Origin: Diprion similis
Taxonomy: Eukaryota > Arthropoda > Insecta > Hymenoptera > Diprionidae
Direction of reading: 5' to 3'
Assembly: GCF_021155765.1 (NCBI RefSeq)
Contig: NC_060116.1
Location: forward strand, 2,418,001 to 2,482,000
Length of the DNA: 64,000 bases
Shown here: piece after piece, positions 45,166-56,042 of the stretch
How positions within the stretch are numbered: the first letter of the stretch is position 1
Layout: every line of letters starts with the position of its first letter
Notes under the pieces: generated by a model
Told to the model about the DNA's origin: nothing
Databases searched by the model: none
Seen by the model: only the letters and a program-made list of their open reading frames with translations
Made by a program: the position numbers and the translations under genes

Positions 45166-47467
45166 TATTAATGAGTTAGTAATAGCGACTTCACTTCACT
45201 AGTCAACTTGAATGCTTTTTCAACATGTTGGTAATTAAAATTACTGAATTGTCTCCAGGCACAGTTTTATCTAAGCACAACGGATTACTTTTTCATTCGT
45301 TCCACAAAAGCAGTATACAGTCCTTGAATTGATGCGATTAATATAACTATTTAGGTCCGAGCACAAGTAATTATTCGTATAGTACGTTTAATTTATGAAT
45401 ACATGAACTAACGATCGGTTTATTCTAAGAACTTTGGCATTAAGTACTCGGCAATTGGTGCTCGATTGCGAGGAGGGCTTTGACTCGCGTGTAGAACGTC
45501 TGCAGATGAACTGTCGGCGGAGTTATTCAAACACCGATAAACAGTAGACTGTTGGTCGTTTCGCTCGTAATTCTGTTGGGGACTGGACTGCTCGTGGTTA
45601 GAATTTTTGCATAATATCAGAAAGAAATGAGAGTTTCACCTGAATTACATGGACACACGCTCGCTGATTTGAAGCAACTGAAGCGTTACATCGACACGCT
45701 GTCAACGGTATCGTACCTATACTGTAGAAATTGGATAATCAGTGCTTAGTTAGCGAGTTAGTCACTGTAAGCATAATGGAGTGGTGGGTAACTGTTAATA
45801 ACTATGCTGAAATAAAAATCGATTCTTCACGCCATCGAGCATAGATTCGCTATGCGCGAGCACATGGTCCTGCAATCGTTTCGCCACCAGAAAGGATCAG
45901 CACTTTTAGTCATTGTTTGATTAGCTTTATAACAGATCGCGCTGTCATTTGTGACAAAGTATTTGTATCAAGTTTCTCAGCACTGTGAAGTATGATGCAA
46001 CGGATGATGCAACTTTCACGACATTTGCTAACCACGAAAAAGAAGTTTAGAGTTCGAAATCCGGGCAAGATGTAAAGAATTTTTGAATTTTTGAATACTA
46101 ATTGCTATCTCAAATTTAATGTTTCCTTCTTACTAATCGATAATAATTTAACACCCAATTCACCCAACTCTTCGACAACTAATTCATACATTAGCAAGAA
46201 ATTCCCAGTTGCATGGGCAATGCTAAAATTGCCTACGCTATTCTTTAGGTATCATTATCTAACCAGTAATGTTAATTTCTTCTTTCATTTTGTTCCTTTT
46301 CTTTCTTTTCCTTTTTTCGTTTTGCAAAAGATTTTTGCCAGCCGGCACGAGTCACTTTCCTAAATAAAGCAACTCCCCAGCTTACTGGTTGCATCTGGAG
46401 AAAGTTTCGTTGACACCAGCTTCCTAGTCTACAGTATGTGTAGTCTCGATTCACTAGACTGTGTACTGCACTGCGTATACGCCAGGGCCCACGGCAGCCA
46501 CAATACTTCGTCTGAGCTGATATAAAAAGACGTGTTACTATCCTGGGATTACGTGAATGATGGAATTCAGCAGGTGAATACCTTAGCGAACCTGCGATGG
46601 TCAAATTGAAGTTTCAACAGAACCGGTGCGGCATTTCAAATCAATTGAGTTGCAGATTTGCTTGATTCCTTTTTGTTTATTCATTTTTACGAGCCTTCCA
46701 AATTTAATGCTTACTGCGAATTCCATTTCTCAATATTAAATCGAGTTGAGAGGAACTTGGTTTTTCCAGGACTGAACAAAAATGGAGCGTTGACAAATAT
46801 CACAAACTTGAAATTGAATATATGTCTAAACATTTCCGATCCGATCGTTTCTGCAAAAATATGGATTCTGTCGAGCATTCCCTTAGCAGTCCCATAGATT
46901 TTAAAGACAGCATCAACAAAGAAAGTTAAACGTTTACGATACAGACATATAATAAAATATAAATAAATTTCTCCTAGTTATGCGCAGGAATCGATTTCCA
47001 AAAAAAAAACTAACACCAAACCAGTTGAGCGACTGTTAATGTGGTTTGGTTCATAACTCAGTCTTGACTGATCTGTACAGGTGTATCCGTGCAAAAATTA
47101 TGTCCGTGAATGAAAATGGACGTATTACATCACTCGAGTTGTTAGCGAAATGGCAAATTTAGAGAAAGGCAATGAGGCCTCTAGACCAAAGTGAATTAGA
47201 ATAGTGATGCCCGCTCCGTTTTTCTATACTTTCTAGGGATTCAATTTAGTCTGATAGGTCCTCGTCTGATGGGGTGTGAAATCATCTAACTTAAGCAATT
47301 CTTTCTGACTATAAATGTCTTAAACACGCCCAACGTTACATACTTGGCATACCTGTAAATGGAAGCAGCCACTTAAGAGTCAGGAGGTTGTTCGTGTGAG
47401 GTATGGTCACTTCAAGATCTAGAATTTACCATAATCTAGAAAAACAAGTTAGACCTAGACGATCTGG
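45166..47467. other. Intergenic region between two divergent secreted-protein genes
   Basis: This 2.3-kb stretch must hold the promoter and 5' UTR of the disordered secreted protein (leftward) and upstream control sequence of the Gly/His/Trp peptide (rightward). I see no further gene. The open frames at 46091-46604 lack recognisable content. Confidence 0.5.
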
Positions 47468-47504
47468 TATAAAAGAAGTGCGTGTGCTGTGACATGCTAT
47501 CAGT
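47468..47504 (+). promoter_or_regulatory. TATA box and initiator of the Gly/His/Trp-rich peptide gene
   Basis: TATAAAAG lies at 47468-47475. About 32 bp downstream is ATCAGT (47499-47504), an arthropod initiator (TCAGT). The pair sits 28 bp before the ATG at 47532. TATA-plus-initiator promoters are typical of strongly, tissue-specifically expressed insect genes such as cuticle and peptide genes. Confidence 0.75.
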
Positions 47505-47531
47505 TCAGCGGATCGTGTGATAACTCAAAGC

Positions 47532-48245
47532 ATGAAGCTGTCGGTAAGACTTCCAACTCACAAACCCGACTCCTTTGCCCCAAGTTTTCCAGAAGGATGA
47601 CAAGCGACCCCCTAACGCCCTCCAGGCTAGCGAATAACAGTTCTTCAACACGTTTTAGCTGATTTCACTGGGGCTGGTGGTCCTGGCCACGAATGCTCTA
47701 AGCCAGGAGTCAGCCTCTCCAACGAAACTTGGCGAGACCAACGAAGTGCCGACAGGTGTCATAATCGCCCAGGCACAGCCCATCCAGGAACCAGCACAGG
47801 CGGAAGACAAGAAACTAAACAAGCGTAGCTATGGATGGGGACCTTGGGGTTGGCCCGGATATAGTCACGGATGGCCCTGGTACGTGTCCTCCTTGCTTTA
47901 GAACATTTTTAAAACACTGATTAACACTTTTGCTATAGCTTAACGCCTTGAAATACATAAATTAAAATCCTGAAACCGTTTCAATATCCCAATATCGATT
48001 CTTCGAAATAAAAACGAATACTTCCTAGGCCCGGATGGAGCCACGGCTGGGGTCACGGAGGATGGAGTGGCCACGGAGGCTACGGAGGTCACGGAGGTCA
48101 CGGAGGTCACGGAGGATATGGTGGTCACGGAGGTCACGGAGGATATGGTGGTCACGGAGGTGGTTGGCACGGGGGTTGGTACGGTGGTCACGGTTGGCCG
48201 TGGTGGTACGGCGGGCATGGCGGTGGCTGGCACGGGAAGTGGTAG
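47532..48245 (+). CDS. Secreted Gly/His/Trp-rich peptide precursor
   Basis: Exons 47532-47543, 47659-47879 and 48029-48245 join in phase to 149 residues. A first coding exon of four codons (MKLS) followed by the rest of the signal peptide (LISLGLVVLATNALS) is a common insect cuticle and peptide gene design. A polar propeptide of about 50 residues ends in KKLNKR, a dibasic processing site. The mature part starts SYGWGPWGWPGY and continues with repeats of GGHGGYGGH and WHGGW to the end (GGGWHGKW). Many G-G-H units could bind copper, nickel or zinc; that is inference. Retention of the second intron would end the protein early, at about 47901 after WPWYVSSLL. It resembles Gly-rich cuticular or antimicrobial peptides only in composition. 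Confidence 0.85.
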
Positions 48246-48646
48246 GCTATTTGTTCTTTTTATCTTCCACACGGTGGCCAATAATGCGGAGCGGACGATG
48301 CCCCCGACGAAGGTCGCTGACAATGAGCTCGTGAATTTGAGGTCACTCTCTCACCCCGAGAAAGTGCAGTTCAATTCATCCCGTTAAACGCGGAGAATAG
48401 TTATCACCACAACGTCGACGCGAGCCATTTCCTGGTACACTTAACTATTCATCTCCTCGATCCAGCTACTGTACATTTATCATTTTACATTAATACTTGC
48501 GACAATTTTCAATCATCGTCACTTACAATTAGTTTTTATTTTTGTACTATGATTATTAGCATTACTCGTTGTTTATCTTCGTATTTTCAAGCTCGGTGTT
48601 AAGAGTCGTTGCTTTTAACTAACTCTGTACTTGTATCTTCTCTGGC

Positions 48647-48652
48647 AATAAA
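48647..48652 (+). terminator. Poly(A) signal of the Gly/His/Trp-rich peptide gene
   Basis: AATAAA occurs in the context GGCAATAAACTAAGCG about 400 bp after the stop. It is the only clear hexamer before the opposing gene begins at 48706, so the two transcripts probably converge or overlap slightly. Confidence 0.6.
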
Positions 48653-48705
48653 CTAAGCGAATAAGAGCCGAATCGTATCAGCCTTTCCATTTTCATTCAC
48701 ATACC

Positions 48706-49260
48706 TTAACTCTTTCCTCCATGTAAGCTGACAGAAGTTCTTCGCATATCGTCAAGTTCCTGTCCGTATCCTGTGAAAGTATACGACGCCGCAGATTACA
48801 AAAAACGGGAACGGTGGGTATAAAAATTATCTTCAAATTACCTTCAAAATATTTGTTAGATCTCTTATTTTTTTCAATTTGTCGCCCTGATCCGTCATTG
48901 TAAGTTGCGACTGGTCTCAAAGGACTTGGAAAGTGTAATAGCGCACTGGCTACGGATCTATATGGTGGATAATATATACGGTTATATTGTTGCTTAGGAA
49001 CAGTATGAAAACACAAGGAAACCAAGAAACTACTCAATTATTAAAAAATCAATGAACAATATAGCGTACGGAATCATCTTTTTGTCGATTGAGAGTCAGG
49101 CAACATGATTTAAACTCACGATATCGACAACGCGTTTCTACATATTTTGACTTGTCAGATTTGTGATGAACTTCGTCGATTCATCTGATTTACGTACCAG
49201 TTATAGAACGAGACAATACCTAGCGGAGAGTCGAACAAAGTGTCTCGACATTTGGTTCAT
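48706..49260 (-). CDS. Candidate small secreted peptide, three exons, 98 residues
   Basis: On the minus strand, exon 1 is 49260-49220 (ATG to AG/GTATTG), exon 2 is 49032-48842 (AG acceptor; donor GAAG/GTAATT) and exon 3 is 48770-48706 (acceptor TTTCACAG, TAA stop). Lengths 41, 191 and 65 keep frame. The N-terminus MNQMSRHFVRLSASSFLVSL followed by CFHTV looks like a signal peptide. The rest is polar and aromatic-rich (QQYNRIYYPPYRSV), with a basic site KNKR before SNKYFEGYGQELDDM and RR after it, giving a possible excised peptide. Exon 2 has an alternative acceptor three bases on (49029). A stronger pyrimidine tract just upstream of CAACAATATAAC offers a shorter exon 2. I do not recognise the peptide. 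The multi-exon phase match supports it; transcript evidence is lacking. Confidence 0.5.
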
Positions 49261-52128
49261 CGTTTCGCTGCTGTGATAACTCGGAGCATCCGGTAACTGT
49301 GAAGGGAGTAAGGAGTATCGATCGGAAACATATCACCGACCGTCGGCAGTCCTGGAAACAAATGTCAATCTGAACTCCGTCGATTCGGTGAATTCAAACG
49401 GTAACAAATACACGAAATTTCACAACTAGAAATTGTGCTCATTGTCAGCTCATGATCAGTCCGACGATTTGGAACGGCATGTATTGGTCAAAGTTTGTCT
49501 GAAATTTATTCAGCTTGCGAATTCATATTCGATGTAAACCTTCGGTATTCACTAATTCGGAAATAAATTGGGATAACAATGCTCTTACTATGGTAACGTA
49601 GGGAACTTGAACAAATCTGTAGGTTAGAGCGAAATTTCGTTTGGAAATATGTGCTGCAATCGTAGTATCTGTAACTAAACTGTAGACAATTGAACCTGCA
49701 ACGACATTACCAATGAAAGATCACTGTTTTGGAAGCAGTAATTACAATACAACAAGTGTCGAAATCACAAACATCCTCAAGCCTGTGGTAATGTGCAGCA
49801 AACAGCTGAAGTTTTGATTTATTCTGTGTTTACCTGGATCATTCCACTCGTGATCGTGGTACGGAAAAGCTCGGATCTCAAATCCGAGAAAAAGAATCAT
49901 TTTGATCAAAAAAGAAATGGGCCTTTGTTGCATTCACAAAATTTAGGAAGGCGTTTAATCATTCTGGTACGTCGATGTCGAACATAACTAGCGTTCGTAA
50001 TGTAGAGTTTGGTTTTGTTTCTTTTTACGTTGATAAATAAATCTTGAAGTTTTTGGTTGATAGCTAATATGGGTGCCTATTCAAAAGAACAAGGAAAACG
50101 TTTTCCCAAGATGGGATGGACTTTGAACGATGTTATCAGGGGTAGTGTAATGAGAGCATGATGGGAGATTACGTTTGGAGTTTGATACGAGAAAGTCCAC
50201 ACAAACATAGAAAGATTACAAAAAATATTGATTTTTGAACTTTGTGTATCGATTCTTTTACAATTGTAGTTTTACTTTTATTATTAATTATTGTTTTTGG
50301 ATAAAAGTGATTTAAATATGAAACTAAAGTTTCATTAATAGTTGTTTACAATAAATGTTTAAGAAAATGGGTAATTTTTTTTAAATCTGAGATATCGTTC
50401 TAGTTTCTACAAAAACAAACTTTACCTGATAGAAGTATTTTTTCTTGTATTGGTTACGTGAAAGAAATGAAAATTTGACATTTAGAACTCAGGTTCGAAA
50501 TTCGTGTTGACCGGTGATAATCAAGGGAGATTTGCCTTAATGAATCATTATAATTATTTAATGTAGGAACAAACTTATTTTTTTAGTTTATATGAAGCGT
50601 AACCGATAAAAAATACAAGATACCACAACTTTAGGTTTATAAATTATGAATATTTCTGTTTAAACAGAGGTCTCGATATACTACGGTTACCGGGCTCACA
50701 TTTGGACAGTGGAACTTAACGGTTTTGGCTCCAAATTTCTTTACGATATACCCACACGTTTAATGAGACATTTTCATGGGTAGGGTAAACCCATAACAAA
50801 CAAATGGAAAACCATATATACAGATTGTAGATGATGATTCAAGATTACAGTAGTTTTTGAAGGAGAAAAAAAGCGTTCTATGGACTGACTGTTCTTTTTG
50901 CTATCTTTCGTTTCATCACATAGGTAAGTGTATTCAATTAGGTACTAAGAAGCTTGGATCTCTGTCGTTTTATAGGATTTTCGTCGAAGATCTTTATCAG
51001 CTGTTGCTGTCACCAGTCGGACAAAAAGTTTTCGTAAATACCACAGCAACCGAATATGCTAACACCGTTATTTATAGGGATTGAAAACAGAACCGCAGCA
51101 AATGTCCGCGCAGATAATACATAAAGTTATAAGTTGCGTTACAACTCTGTTATTTTTAAAAGACATGGCACTACTTTACGTACATGAACAACTTTTACAA
51201 TCGGATACCGCCTAGCTGATTTACGTCGAATAACGTATTTAAGATCAGTTACAAATGTATTCTACGTGTTCTACGTACGTAACTTATGTTTCGAGTTTCT
51301 TATGTAATATATTATACGTTAGCAACTCGGTTCGTTCAGCGCTAGGTGTGCAGTTTTTGTCAGAATCCGCAGAATTGTTATGGACAGAGTTAACCCTTGC
51401 CGACAGTACAGCAAAAAACAGAAAGGGAATCGACTTTCGTTACCCTGGTTTGTGCTACGTCCATATAAGTCTGTGGTCACTCGCCACTTCTTATTTCTGT
51501 TTTGTTCATATTCGATTTTGAATTCCAGAATGAACTTGAACTTATGATAGAAGAAACTCAGGTTATATTATAATCTTTTCCATCCTTCCAAGTTCACCAT
51601 CTTTGCTCAGTTTACTTAATTTTTTTATGTAAGTATTATACCTTTTTGACAAATTTTCCAATCAAAAACCACGAAAAACGCTCAATTACACAACTCTGCC
51701 GCCTAACGCCTAGTTGGTAATGTAGTATACTTTTTTGCCACCACGTACCAGTTTCCGTGGCAATCGGCATGTCGCGAACTCTATGTCTCGGCCATGGAGA
51801 CTAGAGTATAGGACTTCCAACTCTGTACATTTGATCCGGCATCAAGAATCCGTACAATAAGGCTTGCACTGACTGACGCTGAATGGCGCTAATATCGCAC
51901 AGATCCAACAAAGGGGGGGGGGGGGGGGGGGGGACACCATTTCAGTCACGATAGATGTTTATGTATACAGTGTTTAATCAATTTTTACCAACTTCACTTC
52001 GGAACTTTATGATGAGAGCACTACTTTTGATGAAATCTGAAACTACTAAGGACGAATTTTTCATCTGTTCCCCGTTAGTATTGGGTCTCCTTTACTTTAG
52101 TCTCCATAGTTGCGGTAGTCGAAACTAT
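49261..52128. other. Intergenic stretch, no gene recognised
   Basis: The part next to 49261 should hold the promoter of the candidate peptide gene. The remaining open frames (for example 50857-51084 and 51255-51521, plus) show no domain or compositional sign of being genes. From about 51680 the sequence becomes more GC-rich and repeat-like and includes a poly-G run. Confidence 0.5.
51913..51933. repeat. Poly-G tract of 21 bases
   Basis: An uninterrupted run of 21 G follows CCAACAAA and precedes ACACC. A run this long is striking in AT-rich DNA and could form a G-quadruplex. Its exact length is prone to sequencing or assembly error. Confidence 0.9.
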
Positions 52129-53037
52129 GGAGGGTAGAGAGAAGGAGGCTCAACTCGGAGCTTCTTACATGAAGCTAGCTGCGGCCGAATTTTCGGCAAA
52201 TAATAGTTCTAATTCTTGCCGATAGCGGCGTTAGCACAGATTATTCTCGAATTTGTAATTCAAAATGAGGGTAACTACCAACGTATAGTATGGACTACGC
52301 TTAGGCCGGTAGAATATAGCCGGCTGGTAGAAAGAGATAACGACCGGTGAAGGTTATTCTCCGTCTCTTTCTATTCAGTAGCGTGGCAGTATGATTTAGG
52401 GCCCTTAACGCACTGAGCCAACATAAATTTTGGCACGTGCACTGCGCATTCGGATTTGCAATAAAATGAACGTTAATTAAATCAACAAACTTATAGGGAC
52501 CTAAATAAGTAATTTCGACCATAAGCAAACGTTAGATAAATAAAAAATGTATCAATATCATTGTTACGTGCAATCGGTGACGATATTGATAGAGGCAGAA
52601 TACTCGATAAATAATTTTGTGACCCGCGACCTAAATTGTTAGTATTTTTTTTTCTTGTAACATATTAATTATTGTAAGTTTCAAAATTTTTTAATTTCAA
52701 ATTTGTGTGGAAACTCGATGTTATTTGCAAACATTAAGGATTAGTGAGGGTAAAATAAAAATGTACATAAATTACAATTTAAAAATATTGGTATATTTTC
52801 TTTTTCTTACTCGAAAATGTTCGAGAACTTTTAATAACGCACCTCAAATTGTTTCTCGGCCATTTGTGATTCTTATAATACTGGGGCATCGGGGATATCT
52901 TCTATCTATTACGTCCCCAGCGCGCTCTACGCAGCAATCGACACAGCCAATAAATTTCATAGAAAGAGAGGGCAATTGCCCGCCACCTCGTTCCCTCTTT
53001 GTCTAACCCTAGCTAACACTTTTCGAAGGCCTTTATT

Positions 53038-53520
53038 GTACAGTAATATTCATCGATGCATGCACTGTGGCTAACTTTATTTTTTCAATTTTTGTTTCTT
53101 TTCTACTGGTATTTTATGTGCCTATGGCCGGTGGAACAGTGCACAGGAGAAATGGGAGAAACCACGACGACAGCCTCTCAGCGCTGTCATCCATATAACC
53201 TCTGAGATCGCGAGGGCACGAATAACCTCTTTCACAAAGTGCATAAGCCGTCAATTTAAGACTCGACGAATATACAAATATGATCAAATTAAATATTTAT
53301 ACTCAAAAGACGGCTTATGCACTTTGTGCAAGAGGTTATTCGTGCCCTCGCGATCTTAGAGGTTATATGGATGACAGCGCCGAGAGACTGTCGTCATGGT
53401 TTCTCCCATTTCTCCTGTGCACTGTTTCACCGGCCATAGGCACATAAAATACCAGTAGAAAAGAAACAAAAGTTGAAAAAATAAAGTTAGCCACAGTGCA
53501 TGCATCGATGAACATTGTAC
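53038..53520. repeat. Long inverted repeat (212-215 bp arms, 56-bp loop)
   Basis: The left arm (53038-53252) and right arm (53309-53520) are nearly perfect reverse complements. Each arm carries the same open frame of about 50 codons (for example NFIF, VSFLLVFYVPMAG and VHRRNGRNHDDSLSALSSI then stop), with only two amino-acid differences between arms that I can see. A transcript through it would fold into a long double-stranded hairpin. No target-site duplication was found at its ends. Confidence 0.88.
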
Positions 53521-53578
53521 ATAACCTCATACTATATGTCGATGGTGGTGACATTGTATACTCTCATGTCCAGACATA

Positions 53579-53587
53579 TAATATATG
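53579..53587. repeat. Target-site duplication, left copy (TAATATATG)
   Basis: This nine-base word is repeated exactly at 55575-55583, immediately outside the other end of the foldback element. Confidence 0.85.
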
Positions 53588-55574
53588 ACCTCCATATAGT
53601 TAGCCCCCCATGTGTGTGGATTGGATTAATTCTTTTTGCAATCGTTTGTCGGTCGTTTGTCGGTCAATGATGGACTAATCCGAACGTTTGTCGGTTATTC
53701 CTCGATTAGAAAAAAAAATTTCAAAATTAGCATAAAAAATTTCTCTAGTTGGCCCCTTGACGGAACTGTTTCCGATTAATTTTGATGGTAATCGATCTAG
53801 AATCGTTTGTCGGTGATTGATCGATCATTCTCGCGTAGTCAATTTGGATAGTTTCTGTAAAATCGTAGAAACAAAAATCTAATCTGGGTTGTCTATTGCT
53901 AATCGCTGCGTGGAAACCTACCATATGTGTTTACTTCATGGACTAGCAATTAAATTACATTTTCAATATGGCGGCGAGCCACCACACATCCATACCTGCC
54001 AAAAGACCATACGGATCTGAAGTGTTAACTGGGTGAGTTTCTATGAAGTGATAATGTATGTTATTGGAAAAAATTTTCCGGGGAGTTTTTCTTGCATTTA
54101 CAAAGAAAATATGAAAATTATTCAACCGATAATGGACCATCAATAAGCGAAAAACGTATTTAGATCAAATTGCTTTGAAATAGTTCAAATATATTTTTAT
54201 CGAGAAGCTAGGGGAAAAAATTCGCATAGGGAATTTTTTATAGTTAGCCCCTTGATGGAATTGTTTCCGATTAATTTTGATATTAATCGATCTGAAATCG
54301 TTTGTTGGTAATTGATGGATCATTCTCACATAGTAAGTTTGAACAATTTCTACAAAATCGTAGAAACAAAAATCTAATCCGGTTATCTATTGCTAATCGC
54401 TGCGTGGAAACCTACCATTATGGCGGCGAACAGAATCAATTTCTTAACGTCGCTCTATGGCCATGCTCTACGGTATCTCTATGGTATTCAAAATGATTCA
54501 TAAGTGTGAGCTCGGAAAAAAATGTGACTCAAAAATTGAGGTTAAATAACCAACTAGTGGATAATCAACGCTCCGGTGAGATTACGACGGTAGGGTGGGT
54601 CAAATAAAATGACCATTTTTTTTCCCCTCGATATAATGAAAAATTGATTGTATGGCATCTCAAAAAGGCTGTAACCGTCGAGGTTAGGAGAGTCTTTTTA
54701 GTACATTTCTGTAGAACTTTTGATGCTCTACAAAAAAGCTCTGTTGTATCTAATCGATAGAAGTAACCGTTCAAAAAATAATCGCTTTAAAGTTCTTCAA
54801 TTATTTATACCATGAATACTAGTTTGAACACTAGATGAAACTCAAACTCTAAGAAACTCAAGCTTTAACAGCGATTATCTTTTGAATGGTTACTTCTATC
54901 GATTAGATACAACAGAGCTTTTTTGTAGAGCATCAAAAGTTCTACAGAAATGTACTAAAAAGACTCTCCTAACCTCGACGGTTACAGCCTTTTTGAGATG
55001 CCATACAATCAATTTTTCATTATATCGAGGGGAAAAAAAATGGTCATTTTATTTGACCCACCCTACCGTCGTAATCTCACCGGAGCGTTGATTATCCACT
55101 AGTTGGTTATTTAACCTCAATTTTTGAGTCACATTTTTTTCCGAGCTCACACTTATGAATCATTTTGAATACCATAGAGATACCGTAGAGCATGGCCATA
55201 GAGCGACGTTAAGAAATTGATTCTGTTCGCCGCCATAATGGTAGGTTTCCACGCAGCGATTAGCAATAGACAACCCAGATTAAATTTTTGTTTCCACGAT
55301 TTTACAGAAACTATCCAAATTGACTATGCGAGAATGATCCATCAATCACCGACAAACGATTCTAGATCGATTACCATCAAAATTAATCGGAAACAGTTCC
55401 GTCAAGGGGCCAACTAGAGAAATTTTTTATGCTAATTTTGAAAAATTATTTTCTAATCGAGGAATAACCGACAAACGTTCGGATTAGTCCATCATTGACC
55501 GACAAATGACCGACAAACGATTGCAAAAAGAATTAATCCAATCCACACACATGGGGGGCTAACTATATGGAGGT
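53588..55574. mobile_element. Foldback-type DNA transposon, 1,987 bp, with 9-bp target-site duplication
   Basis: The element begins ACCTCCATATAGTTAG and ends with the exact reverse complement. Its right arm (about 54868-55574) pairs with two left segments: 53588-53978 (outer) and 54241-54793 (inner). The left side therefore carries a partial duplication that the right lacks. The inner arms are identical at protein level over 69 codons (54565-54774 minus, 54882-55091 plus), so the palindrome is near-perfect around a spacer of about 70 bp. There is no transposase, so it is non-autonomous. A 9-bp duplication with long terminal inverted repeats fits Mutator-type elements; 8-bp families such as hAT fit less well. 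It inserted only 337 bp upstream of the MBD2/3 start codon. Confidence 0.88.
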
Positions 55575-55583
55575 TAATATATG
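55575..55583. repeat. Target-site duplication, right copy (TAATATATG)
   Basis: This is an exact copy of 53579-53587. Together they mark the foldback element as a genuine insertion. Confidence 0.85.
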
Positions 55584-55911
55584 CGAGGAAAAGCGTTGTC
55601 GGCGCTGCGTAACGGCGAAAAGAAGAGTTATCTCTTTCTTCGGTTTTGGCATCACGATAGCGCCGAGTTGTGCCTCCTTCTCTCTACCCTCCTTGTCAAC
55701 GGTCGAAATATCCACGTGGATCCGGTCGAAACGGTGTTCCTCGTAAGTGCATGAAGTTATTGGACGGTGCTGCCGCATCGACGTGAGCGGTTAGCGAGCG
55801 AACTTTGGCCGTATCTGAAAATCTCAATGGCGGCCGCATGTTGACGTGGGTGAGACGCGACGAGGGACCGACAACGCTTTACGTTAGAAAAATATTGAAG
55901 TGACTGACACG
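55584..55911 (+). promoter_or_regulatory. MBD2/3 promoter and 5' UTR region
   Basis: This stretch is clearly more GC-rich than its surroundings, with many CpG dinucleotides (for example GGCGGCCGCATG, GAGCGGTTAGCGAGCG) and no TATA box. That fits a housekeeping promoter. The last upstream bases before the start are GACTGACACG. The 30-bp segment 55663-55692 has an inverted near-copy at 52129-52158. Confidence 0.5.
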
Positions 55912-56042
55912 ATGAATATGTCGGTAGAGAAAAAAAAATATTCATCGGCGCTGCCAACGAATTGGCCGGTCAGAGACGAACAATCGAGGAAACCTGCGAG
56001 TCAATTATCATCAACGGGCAAAGTTGACGTCTACTACTACAG
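55912..56042 (+). CDS. MBD2/3: MBD2/3 exon 1: N-terminus and first half of MBD
   Basis: The start ATG opens 43 codons plus two bases (AG) before a GTAAGT donor. It retains the V-D-V-Y-Y-Y strand that carries the methyl-CpG-contacting Tyr in canonical MBDs. The preceding segment (TNWPVRDEQSRKPASQLSST) is divergent from the usual W-x-R-E-x-x-x-R-K-x-G pattern. Confidence 0.88.

Noticed and set aside
46091..46604. Overlapping plus and minus frames of 90-110 codons
   Set aside because: No domain, no signal peptide and no splice support; composition resembles noncoding DNA.
47940..48387. Thr/Val-rich minus frame and Arg/Ser-rich plus frames over the Gly/His/Trp repeat
   Set aside because: They are other-frame readings of the GGH repeat; only the spliced frame links to the signal peptide and the KR site.
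48693..48775. Minus-strand unspliced reading ending LTICEELLSAYMEERVKVCE
   Set aside because: It crosses a clear GTAATT donor and TTTCACAG acceptor. The spliced reading keeps phase from the upstream exon and gives a different tail.
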